Of a stretch of DNA of 39,165 bases, positions 32,599-39,165 are shown in pieces. The DNA is taken from positions 1 through 39,165 of the forward strand of contig JAPPAV010000059.1 of NCBI GenBank assembly GCA_026705345.1, in the 5' to 3' direction. Both the position numbers and the translations under genes were made by a program. How positions within the stretch are numbered: the first letter of the stretch is position 1; the number at the start of each line of letters is the position of its first letter. This DNA comes from Gammaproteobacteria bacterium (lineage in GTDB: Bacteria; Pseudomonadota; Gammaproteobacteria; Pseudomonadales; Azotimanducaceae). The notes below the pieces were generated by a model. The model was not told the DNA's origin. It was given only the letters and a program-made list of their open reading frames with translations, and searched no databases.

Positions 32599-34468
32599 GC
32601 CCGGCAAGCCACGCGTCCACCCGTGCACTCCTGGCGGCGTCGAACCACCATAGGTGCGGGAATCCGGTCCAGTTCATGTGCTCGACCCCCAACGGCGGGT
32701 GGCCGAACCGGTCCCAGTACACGATCTTGCGCCCCACCGGGTAGCCTTCCGGAATCAGGTAGAAACTCCACAGCAGCACCCGGTCGAGCGCCTGCCCGGC
32801 GGTGTTCATCTGCTCTTCCGTGGTGGCGGCAATGACCTTCTCGACAAGGTAGTCGACGACGGGATCCTTGATGCCCGCGTAGTTGGTCATGTTCGGCGGA
32901 TCGGCGTAGCGGGACGTGAACTGGCTGCGCAACCGGGCCGGTTGCGGAATCTTGAACGTGTAGAACTTCCGGATCGTCGTGTCGAAGTCGTACGTGCGAA
33001 GCCGGTTGATCATCAGGTTGTTCTCCATCCTGCGCAGGACCGCATGGATGCCGAGCCGTTTCAGGTTGTCCACGAACGGAACCAGCATCCGCTCGTGGGC
33101 AATCGAGGAGACCGCGAACTCGAACGTCAACGGCCCGCCGGTCACCTCGTTGACGCGTACGAAATCCCGCACCACCCAGCCGGCGTCGACGAGCAGTGCA
33201 TGGGCTCTCTCCAGTTCTTCCCGGTTCCGACCGAATGGGCGGTTCCTCGGCAACCCGACGGGATGGGTGAACACGCGCTCCGGAATCCGGCCCCGAAACG
33301 GTGCCAGGAGTTCGAGTTCCGCTTCGCCCGGCAACCCCTTGGCTTGCATGCCGGAGAGCATGAAGTAGCTGTTGTTGCGCGCCATGCCGTCGTGCCAGTA
33401 GACCCGGTTCGCCCACTCGAAGTTGTAGGCGAGCGTCAGCGCCTCCCGGATCCGGATGTCCTTGAACAACTCCCGCCGCGTGTTCAGCACGACGCCGTAG
33501 TGCATGCCGTAGGACGGGCCCATCGTGTAGGCCTCCTTGCGAAACATGCCCTCGCGGTAGCCCTCGAAGTCGTAGGCGGTTGCCCAGGTAGCCTCGTTCT
33601 GGTCCCGGTAGTAGTCGAAAACGCCCGCCCGCATCGCCTGCAGCATGACGTTCTCGTCGAAGAAGTAGATGACCTCGAAGCGGTCGAAGTTGTAGTGGCC
33701 GACTGAGATGTTGAGATCCCGCGCCCAATAGTCCTCGACCCGTTCGAAGGCGATCCTGTGGCCGGCGTCCATCTTGCCGATGCGATAGGCGGCATTTCCC
33801 AACGGCGGCTCCAGCGTGGTCGCCCCGAAATCGCGGTTCTCCCAATAGTGCTTGGGAAGCGTGGTGAATCCCGTGGTCTGGACGATGAGATGCGGGGTCT
33901 TCTCCGCTTCCTCGCTGAACACGAACGTGAACGAACGTGGTCCCGCGCGTTCGAGGGCGACGATTTCCCGGTAGGCGCTTCGCCAACTGATCGACGCCTC
34001 GGTCTTCAGCATGTCGAACGTCCATAGGACGTCGTCCACGGTCACCGGCTCCCCGTCGTGCCAGTAGGCGTCCTTGCGTAGCGTGTAGGTGACCCAACCG
34101 TAGTCGTCGGCGACTTCCACGGTCTCGGCGAGCACCCCGTAGTACGAAGCCAGTTCGTCTTCCGAAGCCTTCATCAGCGGCTCGTAGATCGCCGAACCGA
34201 GGCGCGGATCCATGAAGTAGGGGAGGATGCCCTTGTCGACGTAGGGGTTTAGGTTGTTGAACGACCCGATGGCCGGCATCCTGATCGTGCCGCCCTTCGG
34301 CGCACCCGGATTGGCGTAGTCGAAGCGGGCCATGTCCTTCGGGTATTTGAGGTCGCCGAAGTAGGCGAAGCCGTGGCTTGGTTCGCCGCCCAGGGCGTGC
34401 ATGGATCCGAAGACGAGCCCCGCAGCGAGCGCTGCACATGTCTTGACGACGCGACGGGGCCGGGCCAC
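32588..34468 (-). CDS. yejA: ABC transporter substrate-binding protein, YejA type (family 5)
   Basis: Periplasmic oligopeptide-binding protein, 626 residues if started at GTG 34468. From there a good signal peptide begins (MARPRRVVKTCAALAAGLVF, cleavage near HALGG). The open frame continues to 34627, but its extra residues are translated REP sequence (for example GDPCGRP and GGDKPRPYE), so the longer start is rejected. The mature protein shows FAYFGDLKYPKDMARFDYAN and GGTIRMPAIGSFNNLNPY, the signature of this subgroup, then WTFDMLKTEA, FDENVMLQAMRAGVFDYY and the C-terminal YWDRFGHPPLGVEHM. Its stop overlaps yejB. Confidence 0.9.
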   Translation of the reverse strand: MARPRRVVKTCAALAAGLVFGSMHALGGEPSHGFAYFGDLKYPKDMARFDYANPGAPKGGTIRMPAIGSFNNLNPYVDKGILPYFMDPRLGSAIYEPLMKASEDELASYYGVLAETVEVADDYGWVTYTLRKDAYWHDGEPVTVDDVLWTFDMLKTEASISWRSAYREIVALERAGPRSFTFVFSEEAEKTPHLIVQTTGFTTLPKHYWENRDFGATTLEPPLGNAAYRIGKMDAGHRIAFERVEDYWARDLNISVGHYNFDRFEVIYFFDENVMLQAMRAGVFDYYRDQNEATWATAYDFEGYREGMFRKEAYTMGPSYGMHYGVVLNTRRELFKDIRIREALTLAYNFEWANRVYWHDGMARNNSYFMLSGMQAKGLPGEAELELLAPFRGRIPERVFTHPVGLPRNRPFGRNREELERAHALLVDAGWVVRDFVRVNEVTGGPLTFEFAVSSIAHERMLVPFVDNLKRLGIHAVLRRMENNLMINRLRTYDFDTTIRKFYTFKIPQPARLRSQFTSRYADPPNMTNYAGIKDPVVDYLVEKVIAATTEEQMNTAGQALDRVLLWSFYLIPEGYPVGRKIVYWDRFGHPPLGVEHMNWTGFPHLWWFDAARSARVDAWLAGHGE

Positions 34469-34504
34469 GGACGCCCACGGATCGCGCGCAACCGGCCCGG
34501 GCTC

Positions 34505-34605
34505 GTAGGGGCGGGGCTTGTCCCCGCCCGCGCCGGCAACCCCACGCGGCGGGCTTTGGGGGAGACCACATAGGTCAAACGGGCGACCACAAGGGTCGCC
34601 CCTAC
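34505..34605. repeat. REP pair, locus 4 (upstream of yejA)
   Basis: Forward copy: GTAG 34505-34508, stem GGGCGGGG 34509-34516, loop CTTGT, stem CCCCGCCC 34522-34529. Reverse copy: stem GGGCGACC 34581-34588, loop ACAAG, stem GGTCGCCC 34594-34601, CTAC 34602-34605. The spacer is 51 bp, with feet facing outward. It lies between the DsbA-like pair and the transporter genes, all on the minus strand. No stop codon is made from it here; the nearest stop is 22 bp away. Confidence 0.87.
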
Positions 34606-34626
34606 GGTTTGTCCCACGCGAACGCA

Positions 34627-35223
34627 CTACAGCGGTCCGGGTCCGTCCCGACCCTGCAACAACCAGCGGATCATCGGCAGGTGGGCCCGACCAACGAACA
34701 CCTGCTCCTCGACCAAATACGCCGGCAGCGTGTGCACGCCGCGTTCTTCGACCGACGCCTTGTGCGCGGCCAATGGCGCCTCGAAGTCTTGATCGTCGAA
34801 CCCCGGTGCGCCGAGTCCGTCAAGAATCGACTTGAGCGTCGCGCCGTTTTCGATGTCCAGACGCCCCGCCCAGAATTCGGTGATCACCTGTTCGTGGTAG
34901 GCCCGCGCGACACCATGACCGTGCGCCCAAAGGCCGCCGGCACAGGCCAGGGCCGAATCGACGCCGGCCGCATCACGGTTGATCTCGATGCCCTGCCACC
35001 GGGCGTAGCGGGCCACATCCATCGCGACGTATTCGGCGCGAACACGGCTATGCCGTTCGGGAACGGACTCATCATCCCGCTTGGGACCCATCGCGACCGG
35101 GCGGGCGTTGGCGGGCACGGGCAGCCACTCGATGGGAACATCCAACTCGTCCGCCAAGGTGCAGGTCGGCGTGAAAGCCAACAGCGACGCCGTACTGATG
35201 TAGTCGAACGCGAACGCGATCAC
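34627..35223 (-). CDS. DsbA/HCCA-isomerase-like thioredoxin-fold protein, copy B
   Basis: A 198-residue protein of the DSBA/2-hydroxychromene-2-carboxylate isomerase family, a kappa-glutathione-transferase-like fold. GTG 35223 overlaps the stop of copy A by 4 bp (GTGA); a longer frame is open up to 35289 but is redundant. It reads FDYISTASLLAF where the family usually has a FxSPY motif, so the Ser-Pro active-site turn is changed. The C-terminal TLPAYLVEEQVFVGRAHLP matches the paralogue, with LPA instead of VPT at the cis-Pro loop. It may be catalytically altered or a partner of copy A. Confidence 0.83.
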   Translation of the reverse strand: MIAFAFDYISTASLLAFTPTCTLADELDVPIEWLPVPANARPVAMGPKRDDESVPERHSRVRAEYVAMDVARYARWQGIEINRDAAGVDSALACAGGLWAHGHGVARAYHEQVITEFWAGRLDIENGATLKSILDGLGAPGFDDQDFEAPLAAHKASVEERGVHTLPAYLVEEQVFVGRAHLPMIRWLLQGRDGPGPL

Positions 35224-35906
35224 GGCGGCGGCTCGAACCGGTCGTAGGCGACATCCGGTGCCGGTCCTTGCCGACCATCGAGGAGCCAACGGACCGCCGG
35301 CAGGTGTTCGCGGCCGAAGAAGACCTCGCCATCGATGACGTAGGTGGGAACGCCGAAGACCCCGGCACCGTGCAACTGCGCCTGCAAGGCGTCGTGATCG
35401 CGGCGGCCTTCGCCTTGCAGAAAGGTGAGGAACCCCTGCCCGTCTCCGCCAGCCTCAGCGACCACGCCAGCGACCACGGCCCCGTCTTCAATGTCGAGTT
35501 CCCGTCGCCAGAACCGTTCGTAGACGATGTCCATGTAGCCCTTGAGGACATCCCGGCCGCTGCGTTTGGCCCACAGCATCCCGATCCCGGCCAGCGACGA
35601 GTCCCAGATCTTGCGCGGGCCGTAGATCAGGATGTCCTTCAACCGCGCATAGCGCTTGGCATCCATGTAGGCGTAGCGCACGCCCTGCCACTGCCGCGGC
35701 GTGCGGTTGGCCTCAACCACCTTTCCCGTCTCGTTCACCTTGGCCGATCCGAGGAAGCTCGGGATGTTGAGTGTCAGCGGCCGCCAGTCGATGGCGATGC
35801 CGAAGTCGTCCTCGAGCTGCCACGTCGGATCCTTGGCCAAGTAGGCATACGGGCTCTTGAAATCCATGTAGACGATCAGGGGCTTGTCGGTTTCGAGCGG
35901 GTGCAC
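35220..35906 (-). CDS. DsbA/HCCA-isomerase-like thioredoxin-fold protein, copy A
   Basis: A 228-residue protein of the same family, with the canonical MDFKSPYAYLA motif at residues 14-24. Ser18 is the likely catalytic or glutathione-activating residue, and the VPTYVIDGEVFFG cis-Pro segment lies near the C-terminus. There is no CxxC, so this is not a disulfide oxidase. Known members isomerise 2-hydroxychromene-2-carboxylate in naphthalene degradation; the substrate here is not known. The start is GTG 35906, with GGAGA 9 nt upstream. It is divergent from the nitronate monooxygenase gene, with a dyad between them, and couples to copy B. Confidence 0.86.
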   Translation of the reverse strand: MHPLETDKPLIVYMDFKSPYAYLAKDPTWQLEDDFGIAIDWRPLTLNIPSFLGSAKVNETGKVVEANRTPRQWQGVRYAYMDAKRYARLKDILIYGPRKIWDSSLAGIGMLWAKRSGRDVLKGYMDIVYERFWRRELDIEDGAVVAGVVAEAGGDGQGFLTFLQGEGRRDHDALQAQLHGAGVFGVPTYVIDGEVFFGREHLPAVRWLLDGRQGPAPDVAYDRFEPPP

Positions 35907-35940
35907 TGCGCAAGGTCTCCACAGGTCAGCGGGCGCCTCC

Positions 35941-35960
35941 GGTTATTCGGCATAATAACC
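35941..35960. promoter_or_regulatory. Dyad between divergent genes (putative operator)
   Basis: GGTTATT (35941-35947) and AATAACC (35954-35960) around CGGCAT: perfect 7-bp arms in the 84-bp gap between copy A (minus) and the monooxygenase gene (plus). CATAAT at 35951-35956 could serve as a -10 element for the plus-strand gene. No good -35 was found and no regulator gene is adjacent. Confidence 0.5.
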
Positions 35961-35990
35961 ACAACAGCGCATTTCCTTGGGGGAAGAATC

Positions 35991-37136
35991 GTGAAGTCAC
36001 CGATATGTGACATGCTCGGCTGCGAGTTCCCGCTCGTCGCCTTCAGCCACTGCCGCGACGTCGTCGCCGCCGTGAGCAATGCCGGGGGATTCGGCGTGCT
36101 CGGTGCCGTGGGCCACTCGCCGGAGACGCTCGACATCGAGTTGTCCTGGATCGACGATCAGGTCAACGGCAAACCCTACGGCATCGACCTGCTCGTACCC
36201 ACCAGCCTGGACAGCAAGGAAGAAGCCCTGGCCGCGGAAGAGATCCGCGCCCGGATTCCGCCGGAACACAAGGAGTACGTCCGCAATCTGCTCGCCCAGT
36301 ACGACATTCCCACCGACGACCTCTACGTCGAGCAACCCCGGGGCGGTGTGGGCGACAACATGCGCGAGAAAGGCGCGTCCATCGTGCTCGATGCGGCGTT
36401 CTCGCATCCCATCAAGCTCGTTGCGAATGCCCTTGGCGTCCCGCCGCCGTTCATGCTCGAGCGCGGCCGGCGCGAGGGCGTACCGGTTGCGGCGCTGTGC
36501 GGCGCCCGGGAGCACGCCATCAAGCACGCCGAGGCGGGCACCGACATCCTGGTCGTGTCCGGAACCGAAGCCGGCGGCCACTGCGGGGAGGTCTCGACGC
36601 TGGTGTTGATCCCCGAGGTGATCGAGGCCACCAGGCCCTACGGCGAGATTCCGATACTCGCCGCCGGGGGCATCGCGACGGGCCGGCAAATGGCGGCCGT
36701 GATGGCCATGGGTGCCCACGGTGCATGGACCGGCTCGGTGTGGCTCACAACCGCGGAAGCGGAAACCGCACCGGCGGTAAAGGAGAAGTTCCTGGCGGCC
36801 AATTCACGCCAAACCGTTCGTTCGCGGAGTCGCACCGGCAAGTACACACGCCAATTGCGTTCACCGTGGACCGATGCCTGGCATTCAGAGGAAGCGCCCG
36901 ATCCGCTGCCGATGCCCCTGCAGCAGCTCATCAGCGAGCCTGCGCTCGGCAAGATCGCGCGCCTGGCGGAAACCGGCCACCCCGGCGCCAAGCAGTTGAC
37001 GACCTATTTCGTCGGTCAGGCCGTGGGACTCATGAACCAGGTTCAGTCCGCGCGGCAGGTGGTCTACGACTTCATGGAGGACTTCCTGGAAGCCACCGAG
37101 CGATTGAACGGCTTCATGGAGGACGACGCGGCATAA
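35991..37136 (+). CDS. Nitronate monooxygenase-like flavoprotein
   Basis: An FMN-dependent TIM-barrel protein of the nitronate monooxygenase/2-nitropropane dioxygenase family, 381 residues. The start is GTG 35991, preceded by GGGGAAG; the open frame extends far upstream but has no support there. The N-terminal PLVAFSHCRDVVAAVSNAGG and GFGVLGAVGHSPE form the flavin-site start. GTEAGGHCGEVSTL carries the conserved active-site His, and ILAAGGIATGRQMAAVMAMG the phosphate-binding end. Family members detoxify nitroalkanes, but many act on other substrates. It is 22 bp upstream of the carboxyltransferase gene and surely co-transcribed. Confidence 0.9.
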   Translation: MKSPICDMLGCEFPLVAFSHCRDVVAAVSNAGGFGVLGAVGHSPETLDIELSWIDDQVNGKPYGIDLLVPTSLDSKEEALAAEEIRARIPPEHKEYVRNLLAQYDIPTDDLYVEQPRGGVGDNMREKGASIVLDAAFSHPIKLVANALGVPPPFMLERGRREGVPVAALCGAREHAIKHAEAGTDILVVSGTEAGGHCGEVSTLVLIPEVIEATRPYGEIPILAAGGIATGRQMAAVMAMGAHGAWTGSVWLTTAEAETAPAVKEKFLAANSRQTVRSRSRTGKYTRQLRSPWTDAWHSEEAPDPLPMPLQQLISEPALGKIARLAETGHPGAKQLTTYFVGQAVGLMNQVQSARQVVYDFMEDFLEATERLNGFMEDDAA

Positions 37137-37158
37137 CCAACCGCCGAGGGCCATCCCC

Positions 37159-38712
37159 ATGAGCTGGGAGAAGGAGGTCGACGAACTCCGCGAGCAGGCC
37201 GAGTTCGCCAAGGAGATGGGCGGCGCCGACAGCGTCGCCTTCCACCACTCCCGGGGCCGGCTGACGGTCCGCGAGCGGATCGGGCTCCTGGAAGATCCCG
37301 GCACCTTCCACGAAGTCGGCACCATTGCCGGCACCGCGCAATGGGAAGACGATGCCGTCGTAGCATTGAAGCCCGCGAACTCGGTTGTGGGCACGGCTCG
37401 CGTTGACGGCCGCAAGGTCGCGGTTTCCGGTGGTGACTTCACCATCCGCGGCGGTTCGGCAGACGCAGCCGTTGGCAACAAGGGCGGCTTCGCGGAACGG
37501 TTCGCCCTGCAGGCGCGCATCCCCTATGTGCGCCTGCTCGACGCCACCGGCGGCAGCGTCAAGACGTTCGAGAAGATGGGCCGCACCTACCTGCCGGGCA
37601 ACGCGGGCACGAATCTCTCCGCTGAGTTGCTGCAGTTCGTCCCCGTGGTCTCCGCCGTGCTCGGATCCGTGGCGGGACTTCCCGCCGTGCAGGCGTGCAT
37701 GTGTCATTTCAACGTGATGGTGCGCAATACCAGCCAGGTGTTCGTCGCCGGGCCAAAGGTGGTCGAACAGGCGACGGGGCAAGTCATCACCAAGGAAGAC
37801 CTGGGCGACGAACGCATCCAGGTCAAGAACGGCGTCATAATGAATCTCGCCGATGACGAGCCGGATGCCATCCGCCAGATCCGCCGTTTCCTCTCCTACC
37901 TGCCGGCCAACGTCTGGGAAGCGCCGCCGGTTGTCGAGCCCGACGACGACCCGCAGCGACGCGACGAGTCCTTGATCTCCGCCATCCCCCGCAATCGGCG
38001 CCGCATCTACGACCCCCGAGCGATCCTGGACGCCGTTCTCGACAAGCACAGCTTCTTCGAGATCGGCCCCTTCTACGGTCGCGCCCGCGTCACCGGCCTC
38101 GCCCGGGTCAACGGCCACCCGGTCGGCGTCATGGCCAACCACCCGAAGTACAACGGCGGCTCCATGGACATCGCGACCGGCGAAAAGACCATCCGCCTGA
38201 TCGAACTCTGCGACACCTTCCACCTGCCGCTGGTCTACTTCGCCGACGAACCGGGATTCTCGGTTGGGCGCGCCCAGGAGGAACTCGGCATCGTCCGCGC
38301 CGGTGCCCGGGTGGTGACCACGCTCACCCAGAGCAAGACGCCCTACATCTGCTTCGTGCTGCGCCAGCTATACGGCGTCGCCGGCGGCTTGCACCAGCGC
38401 GGCGGTGACGGCCTGTACCGGCGCTACTGCTGGCCCTCCACCCACGGCGGCTCGATGCACATCGAAGGCGGCACCGCCATCGCCTACAAGCGCGACATCG
38501 AGAACGCCCCGGATCCGGAGGCGCGACGCCAGGAGATCGAAGCGCGTTTGCAGGCCATCTCGTCGCCGTTCCGCAACGCCCACGCCTTCGGCATCGAGGA
38601 GCTCATCGATCCGCGGGACACGCGGCCGCTGTTGGTGGACTTCATTGACGACGCCTGGAAGGTGGTGAAGACGCAGTTGGGGCCGGGGAACGGGCCTAGT
38701 TACCGGCCTTGA
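37159..38712 (+). CDS. Acyl-CoA carboxylase carboxyltransferase (beta) subunit
   Basis: Biotin-dependent carboxylase transferase subunit, 517 residues, in the propionyl/methylcrotonyl/geranyl-CoA carboxylase group. The N-terminal crotonase-like half has HHSRGRLTVRERIGLLEDPG, the CoA-binding TIRGGSADAAVGNKGG, and LDATGGSVKTFEKMG. The C-terminal half has RIYDPRAILDAVLD, FFEIGPFYGRARVTGLARVNGHPVGVMAN, GFSVGRAQEELG, and the late block CWPSTHGGSMHIEGGTAIAY. It needs a biotin carboxylase/carrier (alpha) subunit, which is not within the window. Some positions usually conserved for propionyl-CoA carboxylase differ, so the substrate is not assigned. A GAGGGCC-like ribosome-binding site precedes ATG 37159. 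Confidence 0.92.
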   Translation: MSWEKEVDELREQAEFAKEMGGADSVAFHHSRGRLTVRERIGLLEDPGTFHEVGTIAGTAQWEDDAVVALKPANSVVGTARVDGRKVAVSGGDFTIRGGSADAAVGNKGGFAERFALQARIPYVRLLDATGGSVKTFEKMGRTYLPGNAGTNLSAELLQFVPVVSAVLGSVAGLPAVQACMCHFNVMVRNTSQVFVAGPKVVEQATGQVITKEDLGDERIQVKNGVIMNLADDEPDAIRQIRRFLSYLPANVWEAPPVVEPDDDPQRRDESLISAIPRNRRRIYDPRAILDAVLDKHSFFEIGPFYGRARVTGLARVNGHPVGVMANHPKYNGGSMDIATGEKTIRLIELCDTFHLPLVYFADEPGFSVGRAQEELGIVRAGARVVTTLTQSKTPYICFVLRQLYGVAGGLHQRGGDGLYRRYCWPSTHGGSMHIEGGTAIAYKRDIENAPDPEARRQEIEARLQAISSPFRNAHAFGIEELIDPRDTRPLLVDFIDDAWKVVKTQLGPGNGPSYRP

Positions 38713-38754
38713 TCCCGATCTCGCACCGGAGACGTGCGCCATTTCGGATGCATC

Positions 38755-38779
38755 GTAGGGGCGAGGCTTGTCCTCGCCC
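38755..38779 (+). repeat. REP hairpin, locus 5 (single copy)
   Basis: GTAG 38755-38758, stem GGGCGAGG 38759-38766, loop CTTGT, stem CCTCGCCC 38772-38779. It is solitary, 42 bp after the carboxyltransferase stop. Its stem differs from the others by a matched A-T pair, kept base-paired on both sides. Confidence 0.85.
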
Positions 38780-38889
38780 GCAGATGTACGAGAACAATCG
38801 CGGCTAGTTCGACCACCCAACGGGACCGCCTTGTCGGTCTGAGGCGGGGCATCGCTAGACTAGATTTCCAAACAAAAACAATGACAAAC

Positions 38890-38923
38890 GGTCAATATAC
38901 TGGTATTGTATACAGCATTGACC
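38890..38923. promoter_or_regulatory. AT-rich dyad upstream of the edge gene
   Basis: GGTCAAT (38890-38896) and ATTGACC (38917-38923) form perfect 7-bp arms. A smaller inner palindrome, GTAT-TGT-ATAC (38903-38913), lies between them. The AT-rich patch stands out in GC-rich DNA and ends 25 bp before the ATG at 38949, so it probably holds the promoter and an operator. Confidence 0.5.
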
Positions 38924-38948
38924 ACTTCGCCGCAGTGAGCCCAGCACG

Positions 38949-39165
38949 ATGTTCCAACCCTCCGAAGAAGCCGTCCAGAACTTCGAGCTCGACTCCGAAT
39001 ACGCCGCATATCCTGGCCTCGAAGATGCCCCGGAGCTCTACTTCATCCCCGACGACCCCGCCGAACTGCGTTGTGCCGTCACGGAGATGGCCGCCCACAT
39101 CAACCGCGCCGACTGGCGCTTCATCAAGCTCGTCGCCGCCATGGACCGCAGGCGCGGCTGGGACG
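38949..39165 (+). CDS. Probable DUF222/HNH-endonuclease family protein (partial, 3' end beyond window)
   Basis: The first 72 residues of an open frame beginning MFQPSEEAVQNFELDSEYAA. The stretch MAAHINRADWRFIKLVAAMD followed by RRRGWD resembles the helix at the start of DUF222 domains, which are usually fused to a C-terminal HNH nuclease (the 13E12 repeat family). The HNH part would lie outside the window. These proteins often occur in several copies per genome and have mobile-element associations. Because only the start is visible the assignment is tentative. The ribosome-binding site is weak. A dyad lies 25 bp upstream. Confidence 0.6.
   Translation, partial: MFQPSEEAVQNFELDSEYAAYPGLEDAPELYFIPDDPAELRCAVTEMAAHINRADWRFIKLVAAMDRRRGWD

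Noticed and set aside
37114-38223. A 369-residue minus-strand open frame
   Set aside because: Antisense to the carboxyltransferase gene, no domain seen.
1597-38779. REP units read as a CRISPR array
   Set aside because: Units are dispersed singly or in inverted pairs over tens of kilobases, not regularly spaced direct repeats, and no cas genes are present.

Overview
This window is a GC-rich (about 65% by eye), densely coded chromosomal segment that looks like an uncultivated proteobacterium, probably gammaproteobacterial. The grounds are the TRAP transporter, the NAD-linked FdsGBA formate dehydrogenase, YejABE-type ABC genes, HtpX, and GTAG-type REP palindromes. I saw no rRNA, tRNA, CRISPR array or transposase. 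The lineage call is inference only.

Layout. 1-2806 (minus): a TRAP transporter (dctP-dctQ-dctM, dctM cut by the window edge) with a REP pair between dctP and dctQ. 2902-3404 (plus): a ribbon-helix-helix antitoxin and RelE/ParE-type toxin behind a perfect 25-bp palindrome. 3412-7056: a secreted cyclase-family hydrolase, a D-2-hydroxyacid dehydrogenase, a small membrane protein and an Ldh-family dehydrogenase. With the TRAP system these suggest uptake and oxidation of hydroxy or keto acids. 7308-12379 (minus): an accessory island of lower GC encoding an FG-GAP/FGE-fold lipoprotein, an ankyrin protein and two FHA proteins. A roughly 230-bp direct repeat lies upstream of each of its two operons.

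13023-20685: a LuxR-type regulator divergent from fdsG-fdsB-fdsA-fdhD-mobA, a self-contained unit for NAD-dependent molybdenum formate dehydrogenase and its cofactor maturation; no fdsD is present. 20817-23733: htpX, a PEGA lipoprotein and two coupled crotonase-family genes. 23910-29027: one 1705-residue exported protein combining a tandem 234-residue module, three CxxCH haem sites, a YVTN-type beta-propeller and a C-terminal carbohydrate-binding-like domain, behind a promoter with an operator-like palindrome. 29096-35906 (minus): an acyl-CoA dehydrogenase, YejE/YejB/YejA-type peptide transporter genes without an ATPase gene, and two DsbA/HCCA-isomerase-like proteins. 35991-38712 (plus): a nitronate monooxygenase-like protein and an acyl-CoA carboxylase carboxyltransferase. 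38949-end: the start of a probable DUF222/HNH protein.

Two things tie the window together. The first is a family of nine short REP hairpins at five intergenic sites. Each has a GTAG foot, a conserved CTTGT-type loop and stems that differ by compensatory changes. In three genes the TAG of the foot is the stop codon. The second is the metabolic theme: formate, hydroxy acids, acyl-CoA compounds and peptides feeding NAD-linked or flavin-linked oxidation.
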